From Flavobacteriaceae bacterium CP2B (GTDB lineage Bacteria > Bacteroidota > Bacteroidia > Flavobacteriales > Flavobacteriaceae): DNA of 64,000 bases. Within the stretch, counting starts at the first letter, position 1, and every line of letters begins with the position of its first letter. A program made the position numbers and the translations under genes. Shown here piece by piece: positions 52,363 to 60,841 of the stretch. The stretch lies in assembly GCA_001683825.1 (NCBI GenBank), contig LXTR01000005.1, positions 45,030-109,029 of the forward strand, in the 5' to 3' direction. The notes below the pieces were generated by a model, which saw nothing but the letters and a program-made list of their open reading frames with translations, was not told the origin of the DNA and ran no database searches.

Positions 52363-53292
52363 ATGGGCAATTTTCTATTAATCCCGATTATTTTTTTCGG
52401 CCTGCTTATCTTGCTCGCCTCCTTTTTTGTAGTGAAACAACAAACAGCCGTTGTCGTGGAGCGGTTTGGGCGCTTTCACAGTATCCGCAATTCCGGCCTC
52501 CAAATGAAAATACCCCTGGTAGACCGTATTGCCGGAAGGCTTAGCCTTAAAATCCAGCAATTGGATGTGATCGTCGAGACCAAGACCCTGGACGATGTAT
52601 TTGTCAAACTAAAAGTCTCCGTGCAATATGTGGTGATCCGCGACAAGGTATACGAGGCGTTTTACAAACTCGAGTACCCGCACGAACAGATTACCTCCTA
52701 CGTATTTGACGTCGTACGGGCAGAGGTCCCAAAAATGAAACTCGACGATGTGTTTGTAAAAAAAGACGACATTGCCATCGCAGTAAAATCCGAACTACAG
52801 GACGCCATGCTGGACTACGGGTACGATATCATAAAGACCCTGGTTACCGACATCGACCCGGATGCCCAGGTAAAAGCGGCCATGAACCGCATAAACGCTT
52901 CCGAGCGCGAAAAAATCGCTGCCCAGTTTGAAGGTGACGCGGCCCGCATCCTGATCGTTGAGAAGGCTAAAGCCGAGGCAGAAAGCAAGCGGCTCCAGGG
53001 GCAGGGGATCGCAGACCAAAGGAGGGAAATAGCCCGTGGGCTGGAAGAATCCGTGGAAGTGCTCAACAAGGTGGGGATCAACTCACAGGAAGCATCCGCC
53101 CTCATCGTGGTCACCCAGCATTACGATACCCTCCAGGCTATTGGGGAAGAAACGCATACCAATCTTATCCTCTTGCCCAACTCGCCCCAGGCCGGGAGCG
53201 ACATGCTCAACAACATGGTAGCATCGTTTACCGCCAGCAACCAGATCGGCGAAGCCATGAAGCAACAGCGTAGGGAAAAACCCAAGGACTAA
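52363..53292 (+). CDS. SPFH/band 7 domain protein (stomatin/HIR-like)
   Basis: A 309-residue protein with one N-terminal membrane segment (about residues 4-22) and a long SPFH domain: FFVVKQQTAVVVERFGRFHSI, then VSVQYVVIRDKVYEAFYKLEYPHEQI and a C-terminal coiled coil (EKAKAEAESKRLQGQGIADQRREIARG). Such proteins form ring or scaffold assemblies at membranes, often with proteases. The end is charged and polar. Followed by a strong terminator. Partner proteins are not obvious here. Confidence 0.9.
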   Translation: MGNFLLIPIIFFGLLILLASFFVVKQQTAVVVERFGRFHSIRNSGLQMKIPLVDRIAGRLSLKIQQLDVIVETKTLDDVFVKLKVSVQYVVIRDKVYEAFYKLEYPHEQITSYVFDVVRAEVPKMKLDDVFVKKDDIAIAVKSELQDAMLDYGYDIIKTLVTDIDPDAQVKAAMNRINASEREKIAAQFEGDAARILIVEKAKAEAESKRLQGQGIADQRREIARGLEESVEVLNKVGINSQEASALIVVTQHYDTLQAIGEETHTNLILLPNSPQAGSDMLNNMVASFTASNQIGEAMKQQRREKPKD

Positions 53293-53304
53293 GACCATTA
53301 GAAA

Positions 53305-53335
53305 ACCCCCCGTTTACAAACCGGGGGGTATATTT
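53305..53335 (+). terminator. Rho-independent terminator after the SPFH gene
   Basis: An eight-base GC-rich stem (ACCCCCCG at 53305-53312 with CGGGGGGT at 53322-53329) and a nine-base loop, followed by an AT-rich tail ATATTTT. It can also serve the convergent small-protein operon. Confidence 0.8.
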
Positions 53336-53351
53336 TAAGTTATCCCCTTTC

Positions 53352-53567
53352 TTACCGGAAGCGATCCATGATTTTCCCGGCAAGCAACGACAGTATCACC
53401 TTTTGCGCGATTGCGCCCCATCCGCCCCATAAATTTGAAGGGTGCAGGCTGCTTTTTATGGAACGTACATCGTGTGTAAGTTGTTCCTTGTCAATTTCGC
53501 GCTGCAGCTTCAGGATCTTAAGGTCCTTGTCGATCTCCTTAAAAGAGCTGTATACTTTTCCATTCAT
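53352..53567 (-). CDS. DUF6327-like small protein
   Basis: A 71-residue charged protein with an N-terminal MNGKVYSSFKEIDKDLKILK, a helical middle and the C-terminal NLWGGWGAIAQKVILSLLAGKI, which may insert in or lie on a membrane. It resembles the flavobacterial family DUF6327. It is the last gene of the YtxH/holin-X-like/DUF6327 operon and overlaps the gene before it by four bases. Function unknown, probably envelope or stress related. Confidence 0.65.
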   Translation of the reverse strand: MNGKVYSSFKEIDKDLKILKLQREIDKEQLTHDVRSIKSSLHPSNLWGGWGAIAQKVILSLLAGKIMDRFR

Positions 53568-53914
53568 AGTTCTTCAAAATAAAACGTAGAGAATTTCTTT
53601 AAGAGCGGGCCGTCCATTTGGTGCCGCAATAGAAAGGCCAGCATGCCCACCAGGACATAAAACAGCCCTACGCACAAAAATCCGTAAAAGGTGTTGTTCA
53701 GGAGCTGCCCGATCCCAAAAGAAGCTGCCAGTGACAGGAAAAACAAGGCCATAAACGCTATGGCGCCCACCAGCAGGGCCCTGGAAAATGAGGTAATGCC
53801 GCGCATGAGGACCTTAAAGCTTTTCAGCTGGTAATACTCCGCACTATGCTCCACATAGGAGCGGATATTGGCCTCCGTATCGGCCAGTTGTTGCCTTATT
53901 GCCTCAAAAGCCAT
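53564..53914 (-). CDS. Phage-holin-superfamily-III-like (holin-X) membrane protein
   Basis: A 116-residue protein with two close hydrophobic segments (about residues 43-68 and 75-98) after an N-terminal helix AIRQQLADTEANIRSYVEHS. This is the pattern of the chromosomal phage-holin-like family III (Phage_holin_3_6), which is usually not phage. It sits between YtxH-like and DUF6327-like genes in a cell-envelope stress operon and overlaps the latter by four bases. Confidence 0.75.
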   Translation of the reverse strand: MAFEAIRQQLADTEANIRSYVEHSAEYYQLKSFKVLMRGITSFSRALLVGAIAFMALFFLSLAASFGIGQLLNNTFYGFLCVGLFYVLVGMLAFLLRHQMDGPLLKKFSTFYFEEL

Positions 53915-53917
53915 ATC

Positions 53918-54247
53918 CTATTTCTGAAGTTCCGTGTTCTTCTTGCGAAGTTCGCCCAACTTGCGTTCCAGGGTAGCGATAATGTCGTCGGCCTTGTAAC
54001 TCATATTGGAAATGGACTCATCCAACCGGCGTTCAAAGTCTAATTTCTTGGCATCTGCTGTTTTGGTCAGTTCTTCCGTGGCTTGTGATACACGACTGGC
54101 GACTTCCTCCCTGGCGTCCATTGCTTTCTTCTTAATCTTCTTCCTGGTTTTGGATCCTTTGTCCGGTGCATACAGGATTCCCATGCCCGCGCCAATCGCG
54201 ACCCCTGTCAACAGGGCCAGTACTACATTTCCACTATCATTTGCCAT
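53918..54247 (-). CDS. YtxH-like protein
   Basis: A 109-residue protein starting MANDSGNVVLALLTGVAIGAGMGILYAPDKGSKTRKK: one short N-terminal membrane segment with the YtxH signature GxxxGxLxAPxxGxxTR, then a lysine-rich coiled coil. General stress proteins of this family are known in Bacillus. It leads the three-gene minus-strand operon, three bases before the holin-X-like gene. Confidence 0.85.
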   Translation of the reverse strand: MANDSGNVVLALLTGVAIGAGMGILYAPDKGSKTRKKIKKKAMDAREEVASRVSQATEELTKTADAKKLDFERRLDESISNMSYKADDIIATLERKLGELRKKNTELQK

Positions 54248-54563
54248 AATTAAATCAGTTTTTTAAGGTTAACAATTCTCCGGGGACCTTCGGCCCCAAA
54301 TCCCCACCGCACTCACTACCCCCTTGGTAATACGCGGGGATGGCGGTGAAAATCCTCTGGGCCGGAGCTACGTCCCGGCATCAAAGGCAAGGTAGCGGAA
54401 GCGGTAGGAAGTGTTTGACCATATCCGCTGAAAAATTGGTTGAAATGATCAAAAGACGCCTCCGGGGACGGTTGCACCCCATTAATAAACTTTATGGTAT
54501 TTTTCTCTGAAGCAGCCGGAGGTTAGTCTTTTCGGCTGAAGCGTAAATAGGCAAAGTTGGAAA
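54248..54563. other. 316-base intergenic region between glnS and the YtxH operon
   Basis: No convincing gene. A hairpin CAGCCG (54513-54518) with CGGCTG (54533-54538), loop 14, lies just beyond the glnS stop and may end glnS transcription, although there is no T tract. The rest is GC-rich and unassigned; it must hold the promoter of the YtxH-like operon. Confidence 0.4.
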
Positions 54564-56249
54564 TTACCTCCGCTGTTCAATTTTCGCCCAGGTATCCCGC
54601 AGGGTCACCGTCCGGTTGAAAACCAACCTGTCTGCCGTGCTGTCCTTGTCAACATTAAAGTAGCCCAGCCGCTGGAACTGGAAGCCCTGTCCGGCCTGAG
54701 CGTCTTTCAGGCTCGGTTCAATATATCCCTCTAGCTGTTGCAGGGAATCAGGGTTGATAAATTCCATGAAGTCACGCCCTTTATGTCCATCCGGGGTTTC
54801 ATCGTTAAAAAGGCGGTCATACAGTCGCACCTCGGCCTTGAGTGCATGGGGCACAGACACCCAATGAAGCGTCCCTTTTACCTTCCTGAGGCTTTCTTCG
54901 CTCCCGCTGCCGCTTTTGCTCTTGGGGTCATAGGTACATTGTATCTCCGTAATATTCCCATCGGTATCCTTGCTGCAGGAAACCGCCTTGATGATGTAGC
55001 CGTTCTTCAAACGCACCTCACCCCCCAACTTCAGCCTGAAGAACTTACGGTTGGCCTCTTCCCGAAAATCTTCCCGTTCTATGTACAGGGTCCCTGAAAA
55101 GGGTACTTGCCTGTTGCCGGCGCCGGGGTCTTCCGGGTTGTTTTCTGCCTCCAGCCATTCTTCTTCTCCTTCCGGGTAATTCGTAATGACCAGTTTTACA
55201 GGATCCAGCACCGCCATCACCCTGGGCGCTATCTTGTTCAGGTGTTCGCGGATGTGGAATTCCAACAGGGAGACATCCACCACGTTCTCCCGTTTGGCGA
55301 TCCCGATGGTGTCAGCAAAATTCCGGATGGATTCCGGGGTAAACCCGCGCCTCCTAAGCCCGGAGATCGTAGGCATACGGGGGTCGTCCCACCCGTTTAC
55401 CACCCCTTGCTCTACCAGGTGGAGCAGTTTTCGCTTGCTCACAATGGTATGGCTGAGGTTGCGCCTCGCAAACTCCCGTTGTTTTGGCCTGATCCTGCCT
55501 TCGGTCACCACCTGGTCCAGAAACCAATCGTATAATTCCCGGTGGGGGGCAAATTCCAGGGTACAAAGCGAATGCGTCACTTGTTCTATATAATCGCTTT
55601 CCCCGTGGGTCCAGTCGTACATCGGGTAAATACACCAATCGGTATTTGTGCGGTGGTGCGGCCGGTGGAGGATACGGTACATGATGGGGTCCCGCATGAG
55701 CATATTGGATGCCGCCATGTCTATTTTGGCCCGCAACACATGGGTCCCTTCGGCAAATTCCCCTTGCTTCATAGCTTCGAACAGCGCCAGGTTCTCTGCC
55801 ACATTTCGATTCCGGAAAGGGCTATTGGTCCCCGGCTCAGTGGGGGTCCCCTTCTGTTCGGCCATTTGCTCTGAGGTCTGGCTGTCCACATAGGCCTTGC
55901 CCTGTCGGATGAGCATCACCGCCCAGTCATACAGCTGCTGGAAATAATCCGAAGCATAACACTCGCTATCCCAGTGGTATCCCAGCCATGCCACGTCTTT
56001 TTTGATGGCTTCCACAAACTCTTTTTCCTCCTTGGCGGGGTTGGTATCGTCAAAACGAAGGTTTACGGGGGCGCCATAGCGCTCCCCAAGCCCAAAATTC
56101 AGGCAAATAGAGCTGGCATGCCCGATATGGAGGTAGCCGTTGGGTTCCGGGGGAAACCGAAACCGAAGGCTGGATTTTGGGAATCCGGCCAACAAATCGT
56201 CCTCGATGATATGCTCGATAAAATTCAGCGATCTGCCCTCGTCTTTCAT
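54564..56249 (-). CDS. glnS: Glutaminyl-tRNA synthetase
   Basis: Class I aminoacyl-tRNA synthetase for glutamine, 561 residues. RFPPEPNGYLHIGHASSI (residues 30-47) has the HIGH motif, LRFDDTNPAKEEKEFVEAI and HTIVSKRKLLHLV (the KMSKS-type loop, near residue 270) follow, and the beta-barrel anticodon-binding domain is at the C-terminus. Bacteroidota commonly have glnS as well as gltX. The gene is preceded by a TAnnTTTG element. Confidence 0.96.
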   Translation of the reverse strand: MKDEGRSLNFIEHIIEDDLLAGFPKSSLRFRFPPEPNGYLHIGHASSICLNFGLGERYGAPVNLRFDDTNPAKEEKEFVEAIKKDVAWLGYHWDSECYASDYFQQLYDWAVMLIRQGKAYVDSQTSEQMAEQKGTPTEPGTNSPFRNRNVAENLALFEAMKQGEFAEGTHVLRAKIDMAASNMLMRDPIMYRILHRPHHRTNTDWCIYPMYDWTHGESDYIEQVTHSLCTLEFAPHRELYDWFLDQVVTEGRIRPKQREFARRNLSHTIVSKRKLLHLVEQGVVNGWDDPRMPTISGLRRRGFTPESIRNFADTIGIAKRENVVDVSLLEFHIREHLNKIAPRVMAVLDPVKLVITNYPEGEEEWLEAENNPEDPGAGNRQVPFSGTLYIEREDFREEANRKFFRLKLGGEVRLKNGYIIKAVSCSKDTDGNITEIQCTYDPKSKSGSGSEESLRKVKGTLHWVSVPHALKAEVRLYDRLFNDETPDGHKGRDFMEFINPDSLQQLEGYIEPSLKDAQAGQGFQFQRLGYFNVDKDSTADRLVFNRTVTLRDTWAKIEQRR

Positions 56250-56268
56250 AAAATGGATATTCAGGCCG

Positions 56269-56276
56269 CAAAGGTA
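56269..56276 (-). promoter_or_regulatory. -7 promoter element upstream of glnS
   Basis: The minus strand reads TACCTTTG (TAnnTTTG) 20 bases before the glnS ATG. No TTG at the usual spacing. Confidence 0.45.
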
Positions 56277-56534
56277 GCAAAAATGGCAGTATAGCGGCCT
56301 TTAAAAAAGCCTCACCTTGTAATACCCGCGTTTCACAACAGATTTAATCGCTGCGACAACATTAAATTCCCTGAGGCCCATTTAAATACCATATTTGTTA
56401 TTGCATACTGGGCTAATACCAAGAAAACCAGCCACCCAGTGAATTTTATAGCCAGCAAAAAACCAAGCACCAGGCCTTTTCCAGGAATAATCTCAAAGCA
56501 GGAAAAACCACCGTTCCCCCAAAACAAACTACTT

Positions 56535-58796
56535 ATGAGCCGAAATCTACTTACACATTTCCGTTTCATCATAGGGGCCGCTCTGATGCTCGGGTGCTTT
56601 CAGCTTACCGCTCAAACATTGAACAAGCCAGTGCCCGCGCCCAACCAAACGCCCCCTCCGGGCTCAACTGCCTGGAACAAGGCTTGTGCGTCCGCGTCCT
56701 TTAACGATTACTGGGTGAACTTTACCTGGAACCCACCCCTGGTCAACGGGGATAACGAGTTTATCCTGGAGCTCTCCGATGCTTCGGGGAACTTCTCGGA
56801 TGCCGTGGAACTCGCCAAAGATGCCAGTAAAAACCTGGTATTCGATTTTTACTTCCAGTTTACGGTCCCTACCAACATCCGGGGAGAAGGATACAAGTTC
56901 CGTGTTCGCAGTACCAGCCCGGCCAGGACAAGCCCGGCCTCGGACGCCTTTCCCATGTATTATATCGATGTCAATAGCGGACTTACCATTCGGCCCCAGG
57001 GGCAGGCTGATTTTGGGGATGGTACCGCACAGGTATGCGACGGCAACTCCATCACCCTTGAGGTATATAACCTTCCCAATGCAGATACCTATCAGTACAA
57101 TTGGTATAGGAGCGGTTCGCCCCTGGCAGAAAAAAGCAACAGGATCACGGTCAGTGCCGATGGGATGTATAATGTTGAAATAGACTACGGGGCCTGCTCC
57201 GGTTCTGGAAACACCCTGAGCAACATCATCGACGTGACCACGGGCAGCAGCCTGGGCATCGAGATAGACCCCCCGGCCAAGACCAACCTCTGTAGTGGGG
57301 AAACCGTAGACCTCGTAGCCAACATCACAGGAGCCGGTATCACCTATGTATGGTACAAAGACGGTGCTGCGGTAACCCTGCCAACCATCGATGATGATAC
57401 CTATACGGTAGACGCATCCGTTTCCGGCTTTGCGGGCGACTACCAGGTAGAGATATTCGGGTCGGGCCTTTGTGTTGAACGATCCCCCGCTATGACCATC
57501 ACCAGTGCAGGAGGCTTTACGGTTACCCGTGACAACCCGGCGAACCTGGTCCTCCTGCCGAGCCAGACGGTTACTTTGAATGTTACCACAACCGCCATGA
57601 CTCCCCTTTACCAGTGGTACAAGGATGGCGCTCCCGTGGCCGGGGCTACCGGCAGTTCCCTGGACCTGACCGATGTATCGGACGCAGGCACCTACCACGC
57701 AGAAGTAACAGACAGTGCGGGACCCTGCCCGGCGGTCGTGAGCTCAACAACCACCAATGTGGTGGCCCCGGCCAGTTTTGAAGTACTGGTCAGTTACGCC
57801 ACCCCGTATACCGCTTGCGAATCGACCAGCATAGCCCTGGAGGTAAGCACCATCAATGCCGTGGATGGGGGCGGTGGTAAAACCGACGTTACCTCCAGCC
57901 TGTTGGCTTCCTTTACCTGGCAGTGGGAAAAAGACGGGACTGCCGTAACCGGTGAGACCGCCTCCACCATCAGCCTGACCAATGTCGCCGAAAACGGAAG
58001 CTACCGGATCCGGGGGCAATTAGACAGTTATAACGCCACCTCTGCCAATAGGTCGGTACAACTGCTGGTGAACGAAACACTCAGCATCAGCAGCACCAGC
58101 CTTGTAAGCTGCGGCCCTTCTGAAATCATCACGATCAGCACCACCACAGACCTGAGCGGGGAAACCTACCAATGGCTCCGCAATGGTACAGACCTCGGTC
58201 TGAGCGGGGGCTCCATGGCCATTACGGAAGCTGGAACATACCAACTGGTACTGGAGCGTTCCGGCTGCCCGCTCAAATCGAATGAAGTAGTGATCGCCCC
58301 CCTCGATGAATCGGCGATTACCCTGGACATCAGCGGTACCGTGGTATTCCCGGAAGGTGGATCGCGTACGGTCAACGCCAGCGGGGGTGAAACCTATCGT
58401 TGGTACGACAGCAACAATGCTGAGGTAAGCACTTCTTCTTCCATGACCTTCACTGAAGAAGGTTCCTACCTGCTGATAGCCACGGTAGGCAGTTGTGAGG
58501 TCTCCCGCAATGTTTCCGTGGAGTACCTGGAAACCTTTAAGGTGCCAAACGTCATCTCGGCCAATGGGGATGGGATCAATGACCTCTGGGTCCTTCCCAA
58601 TTCCTATTCGAACAAGGCGGATGTTCGCGTGACCATTTACAACGAAAGGGGTGAGGAAATTTTTAACCAGAACAACTATCAAAACAACTGGCCGGAGTCC
58701 AGCCGGGTATTCCCCAGGCAGAACATGGTCTTTTTCTACAAAATCAAAAATGCGGATGCTGTACTAAAACAAGGTACCATCACAGTGATCCGATAA
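56535..58796 (+). CDS. Secreted Ig-repeat protein with gliding-type (T9SS type B) C-terminal domain
   Basis: A 753-residue exported protein. The ATG at 56535 places a normal signal peptide (FIIGAALMLGCFQLTAQT) at the start; the open frame extends 32 codons upstream without protein-like content. After an N-terminal domain there are about six Ig/PKD-like repeats, each with a Trp (YQWYKDGAPV, WQWEKDGTAV, YQWLRNGTDL) and a GTY/GSY strand. The C-terminus, from NVISANGDGINDLWVLP to the end, is the gliding-motility-associated (CHU_C) domain that directs type IX secretion. It leads an operon with PorP/SprF (11-base gap) and the giant adhesin. Confidence 0.92.
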   Translation: MSRNLLTHFRFIIGAALMLGCFQLTAQTLNKPVPAPNQTPPPGSTAWNKACASASFNDYWVNFTWNPPLVNGDNEFILELSDASGNFSDAVELAKDASKNLVFDFYFQFTVPTNIRGEGYKFRVRSTSPARTSPASDAFPMYYIDVNSGLTIRPQGQADFGDGTAQVCDGNSITLEVYNLPNADTYQYNWYRSGSPLAEKSNRITVSADGMYNVEIDYGACSGSGNTLSNIIDVTTGSSLGIEIDPPAKTNLCSGETVDLVANITGAGITYVWYKDGAAVTLPTIDDDTYTVDASVSGFAGDYQVEIFGSGLCVERSPAMTITSAGGFTVTRDNPANLVLLPSQTVTLNVTTTAMTPLYQWYKDGAPVAGATGSSLDLTDVSDAGTYHAEVTDSAGPCPAVVSSTTTNVVAPASFEVLVSYATPYTACESTSIALEVSTINAVDGGGGKTDVTSSLLASFTWQWEKDGTAVTGETASTISLTNVAENGSYRIRGQLDSYNATSANRSVQLLVNETLSISSTSLVSCGPSEIITISTTTDLSGETYQWLRNGTDLGLSGGSMAITEAGTYQLVLERSGCPLKSNEVVIAPLDESAITLDISGTVVFPEGGSRTVNASGGETYRWYDSNNAEVSTSSSMTFTEEGSYLLIATVGSCEVSRNVSVEYLETFKVPNVISANGDGINDLWVLPNSYSNKADVRVTIYNERGEEIFNQNNYQNNWPESSRVFPRQNMVFFYKIKNADAVLKQGTITVIR

Positions 58797-58807
58797 GTAC
58801 AGGGGCA

Positions 58808-60841
58808 ATGAAAAATCGAATTCTATTCATATTACTTTTATGCATCGCTGCCGTCGGCAGGATGGGGGCTCAGGAAGAGAGCCCTTTCATCACATACGAC
58901 GTGCCGGCCCAGAACCTGCTGAAGTTTAACCGGTTCCTTATCAACCCAACCTTTTCAACGGTCAGGGAAGATAAGTCGTACATCAACCTGCTGCATAGAA
59001 ACCAATCGGTAGAATTTGATGACAACAACCAAACGTATTTCCTCAGTTACAGTGGCAGGATCAGTGACCGCACCGGGCTGGGCCTCAGCCTATACACCCA
59101 GCGAGAAGGGTTGGTAAGTAACTATGGGGTGCTGGCCAACTATGCCTATGGTATAAAACTGAGTGATAAAAGTAATTTTACATTCGGGGCCAACCTCTCC
59201 TATTACAACAGTGGTTTTGATGAGAGCAGGGCCAACCCCCTTGAACCGGACCCCTTTTTAAACGGTTTTACAGACAGCTCCTTATTATCCTTCCAGCCCG
59301 GCTTCAACATTTCGTACGGGCAGTTTGATTTTGGCCTTTTTGCCGAAAACCTCTTCGACTACAACCTGAAGACCAATGAGTCCATCACCGAATTCGGCGA
59401 TAAAACCTTTTCGGGACACCTTCAATATACCCATCAGTTTGAAAAAACCTCCGGCCTTTTTGAATCCGGGCGCCTTATGCCTTTGGCCCGGGTGCGAAAA
59501 GTAGGGGAGGACGAGATTGTCCTGGGGGGTAACCTGATCCTGGACCTCCCTAAAATAGGTTGGGTACAGGGAGGGTACGACAGTTTCTACGGGGCTTCCG
59601 CCGGGATCGGTTTTAACCTGAACCAACGCCTGTCTATCGGGTATACGATGGAGAAGGGCCTGTCCAGCAACTTTGACAATTTTGGACTTACCCACGAAAT
59701 TTCCTTTGCCTACTCCTTTACCCCCACCCTTACCGAAGACCGGGTAATGCTGGAAGAAGAACAGGACGCCCTGGTGGAGAAGGAGGAAGAAGATCCGCTC
59801 GAAGAGGACGCGCTCGCGGGTTCCAAAGACGAGGAAATCGAAGAATTAAAACGAAAGCTGGCCGAGAACGATGCCATTCTGGCCGAACTGATGTTCCGGC
59901 AGGATTCCCTGGAGGCCCATCGCAAAGACGACCTGGAACGGCGTTTTGACATGGTTATGCGCATGGTGCGTCAGGAAACCAGGGGCGAAAGGCCCGACCT
60001 GGAGGAACGTGCCAAAAAGCTCTTCCTGGAGGATGAACCCGCCGTCACGCGGGCAGAACAGCTGCGGCAACAGGCCGAAGAACGACAAGCGGCCGCCAAA
60101 GAGGTTCCCGTGGCTGAACGGGACCGGACCCAAATCGTCGAAACCACCACCCCCGCTGCCAAAAGCCCTGTAAAGAGCAGGAAATTCAAAGGCCTGGAAG
60201 GGGTAGACGACGGATATTACGTAATCGCCAATGTTTATAAAGGCACGCACTACCTGGAGCGCTTTGTGGAGGAGTTAAAAGCAAAAGGCCTGGAAGCAGA
60301 CTATATTGACAACCGCCAAAATGGCCTCAAATATGTTTACCTGCAGCGCTATGACAGTTATGAGGAAGCGCTGAACGCCTACAACTCCAACCTAGACGGC
60401 CAGTACGATGGCGACCTGTGGATCATGGACGTGGACAACCGCTATAGCAACGAGGCCTATGCCGCCAACGCGGAAAAAATCAGGGAAAAATCCGAAGGGT
60501 ACGAAAACGATGTCCTCCGGAAAAACGTCATTGTCCAGGACAAGGTAACGGCCAGGGAAAGCCAACCCCAGCAACTGGATGTGACGGGCACAGGCACCGG
60601 CTACTATATCATCGTAAATGTCTTTGCCAACCCCAACAACGCCAACCGTTTTGTGAAGCTCCTGAATATGCGTGGCCTGAGCGCCGGCTATTTCATAAAT
60701 CCAGAAAATAACTATCGGTATGTTTATTTAAAACGATACGATTCCTGGAACAACGCCCTCATTTCCTACTACTCAAAAATAAACAACGCCTATGACGACA
60801 AGATGTGGATCATGCGCGTTACACCAAATCTGATAACCTAA
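58808..60841 (+). CDS. PorP/SprF family T9SS outer-membrane protein with C-terminal SPOR-like repeats
   Basis: A 677-residue protein. After a signal peptide (about 1-21) comes the PorP/SprF barrel to about residue 300 (LLKFNRFLINPTFSTVRED, GLGLSLYTQREGLVSNYG, SNFTFGANLSYYNSG). A charged coiled linker (about 315-450) then leads to two SPOR-like repeats at about 467-541 and 597-677, each of the form GYY(V/I)I.NV...RFV..L....GL.A.Y..N....YVYL.RYDS..A...Y.S...YD..(L/M)WIM.V. The same module is at the N-terminus of the OmpA protein at 33051. PorP/SprF proteins recognise or anchor T9SS type B cargo, and this gene lies between two such proteins. Confidence 0.9.
   Translation: MKNRILFILLLCIAAVGRMGAQEESPFITYDVPAQNLLKFNRFLINPTFSTVREDKSYINLLHRNQSVEFDDNNQTYFLSYSGRISDRTGLGLSLYTQREGLVSNYGVLANYAYGIKLSDKSNFTFGANLSYYNSGFDESRANPLEPDPFLNGFTDSSLLSFQPGFNISYGQFDFGLFAENLFDYNLKTNESITEFGDKTFSGHLQYTHQFEKTSGLFESGRLMPLARVRKVGEDEIVLGGNLILDLPKIGWVQGGYDSFYGASAGIGFNLNQRLSIGYTMEKGLSSNFDNFGLTHEISFAYSFTPTLTEDRVMLEEEQDALVEKEEEDPLEEDALAGSKDEEIEELKRKLAENDAILAELMFRQDSLEAHRKDDLERRFDMVMRMVRQETRGERPDLEERAKKLFLEDEPAVTRAEQLRQQAEERQAAAKEVPVAERDRTQIVETTTPAAKSPVKSRKFKGLEGVDDGYYVIANVYKGTHYLERFVEELKAKGLEADYIDNRQNGLKYVYLQRYDSYEEALNAYNSNLDGQYDGDLWIMDVDNRYSNEAYAANAEKIREKSEGYENDVLRKNVIVQDKVTARESQPQQLDVTGTGTGYYIIVNVFANPNNANRFVKLLNMRGLSAGYFINPENNYRYVYLKRYDSWNNALISYYSKINNAYDDKMWIMRVTPNLIT

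Noticed and set aside
53564..53914. Prophage holin
   Set aside because: The protein belongs to the chromosomal holin-like family III next to YtxH and DUF6327-like genes; no other phage genes are present.
56333..56572. 79-codon minus-strand frame upstream of the Ig-repeat protein
   Set aside because: It overlaps the signal-peptide region of a well-supported plus-strand gene and has no known likeness or promoter.
56664..57698. 344-codon minus-strand frame opposite the Ig-repeat protein
   Set aside because: Gly/Val/Ile-rich shadow of a strongly supported plus-strand gene with clear Ig repeats and a gliding C-terminal domain.
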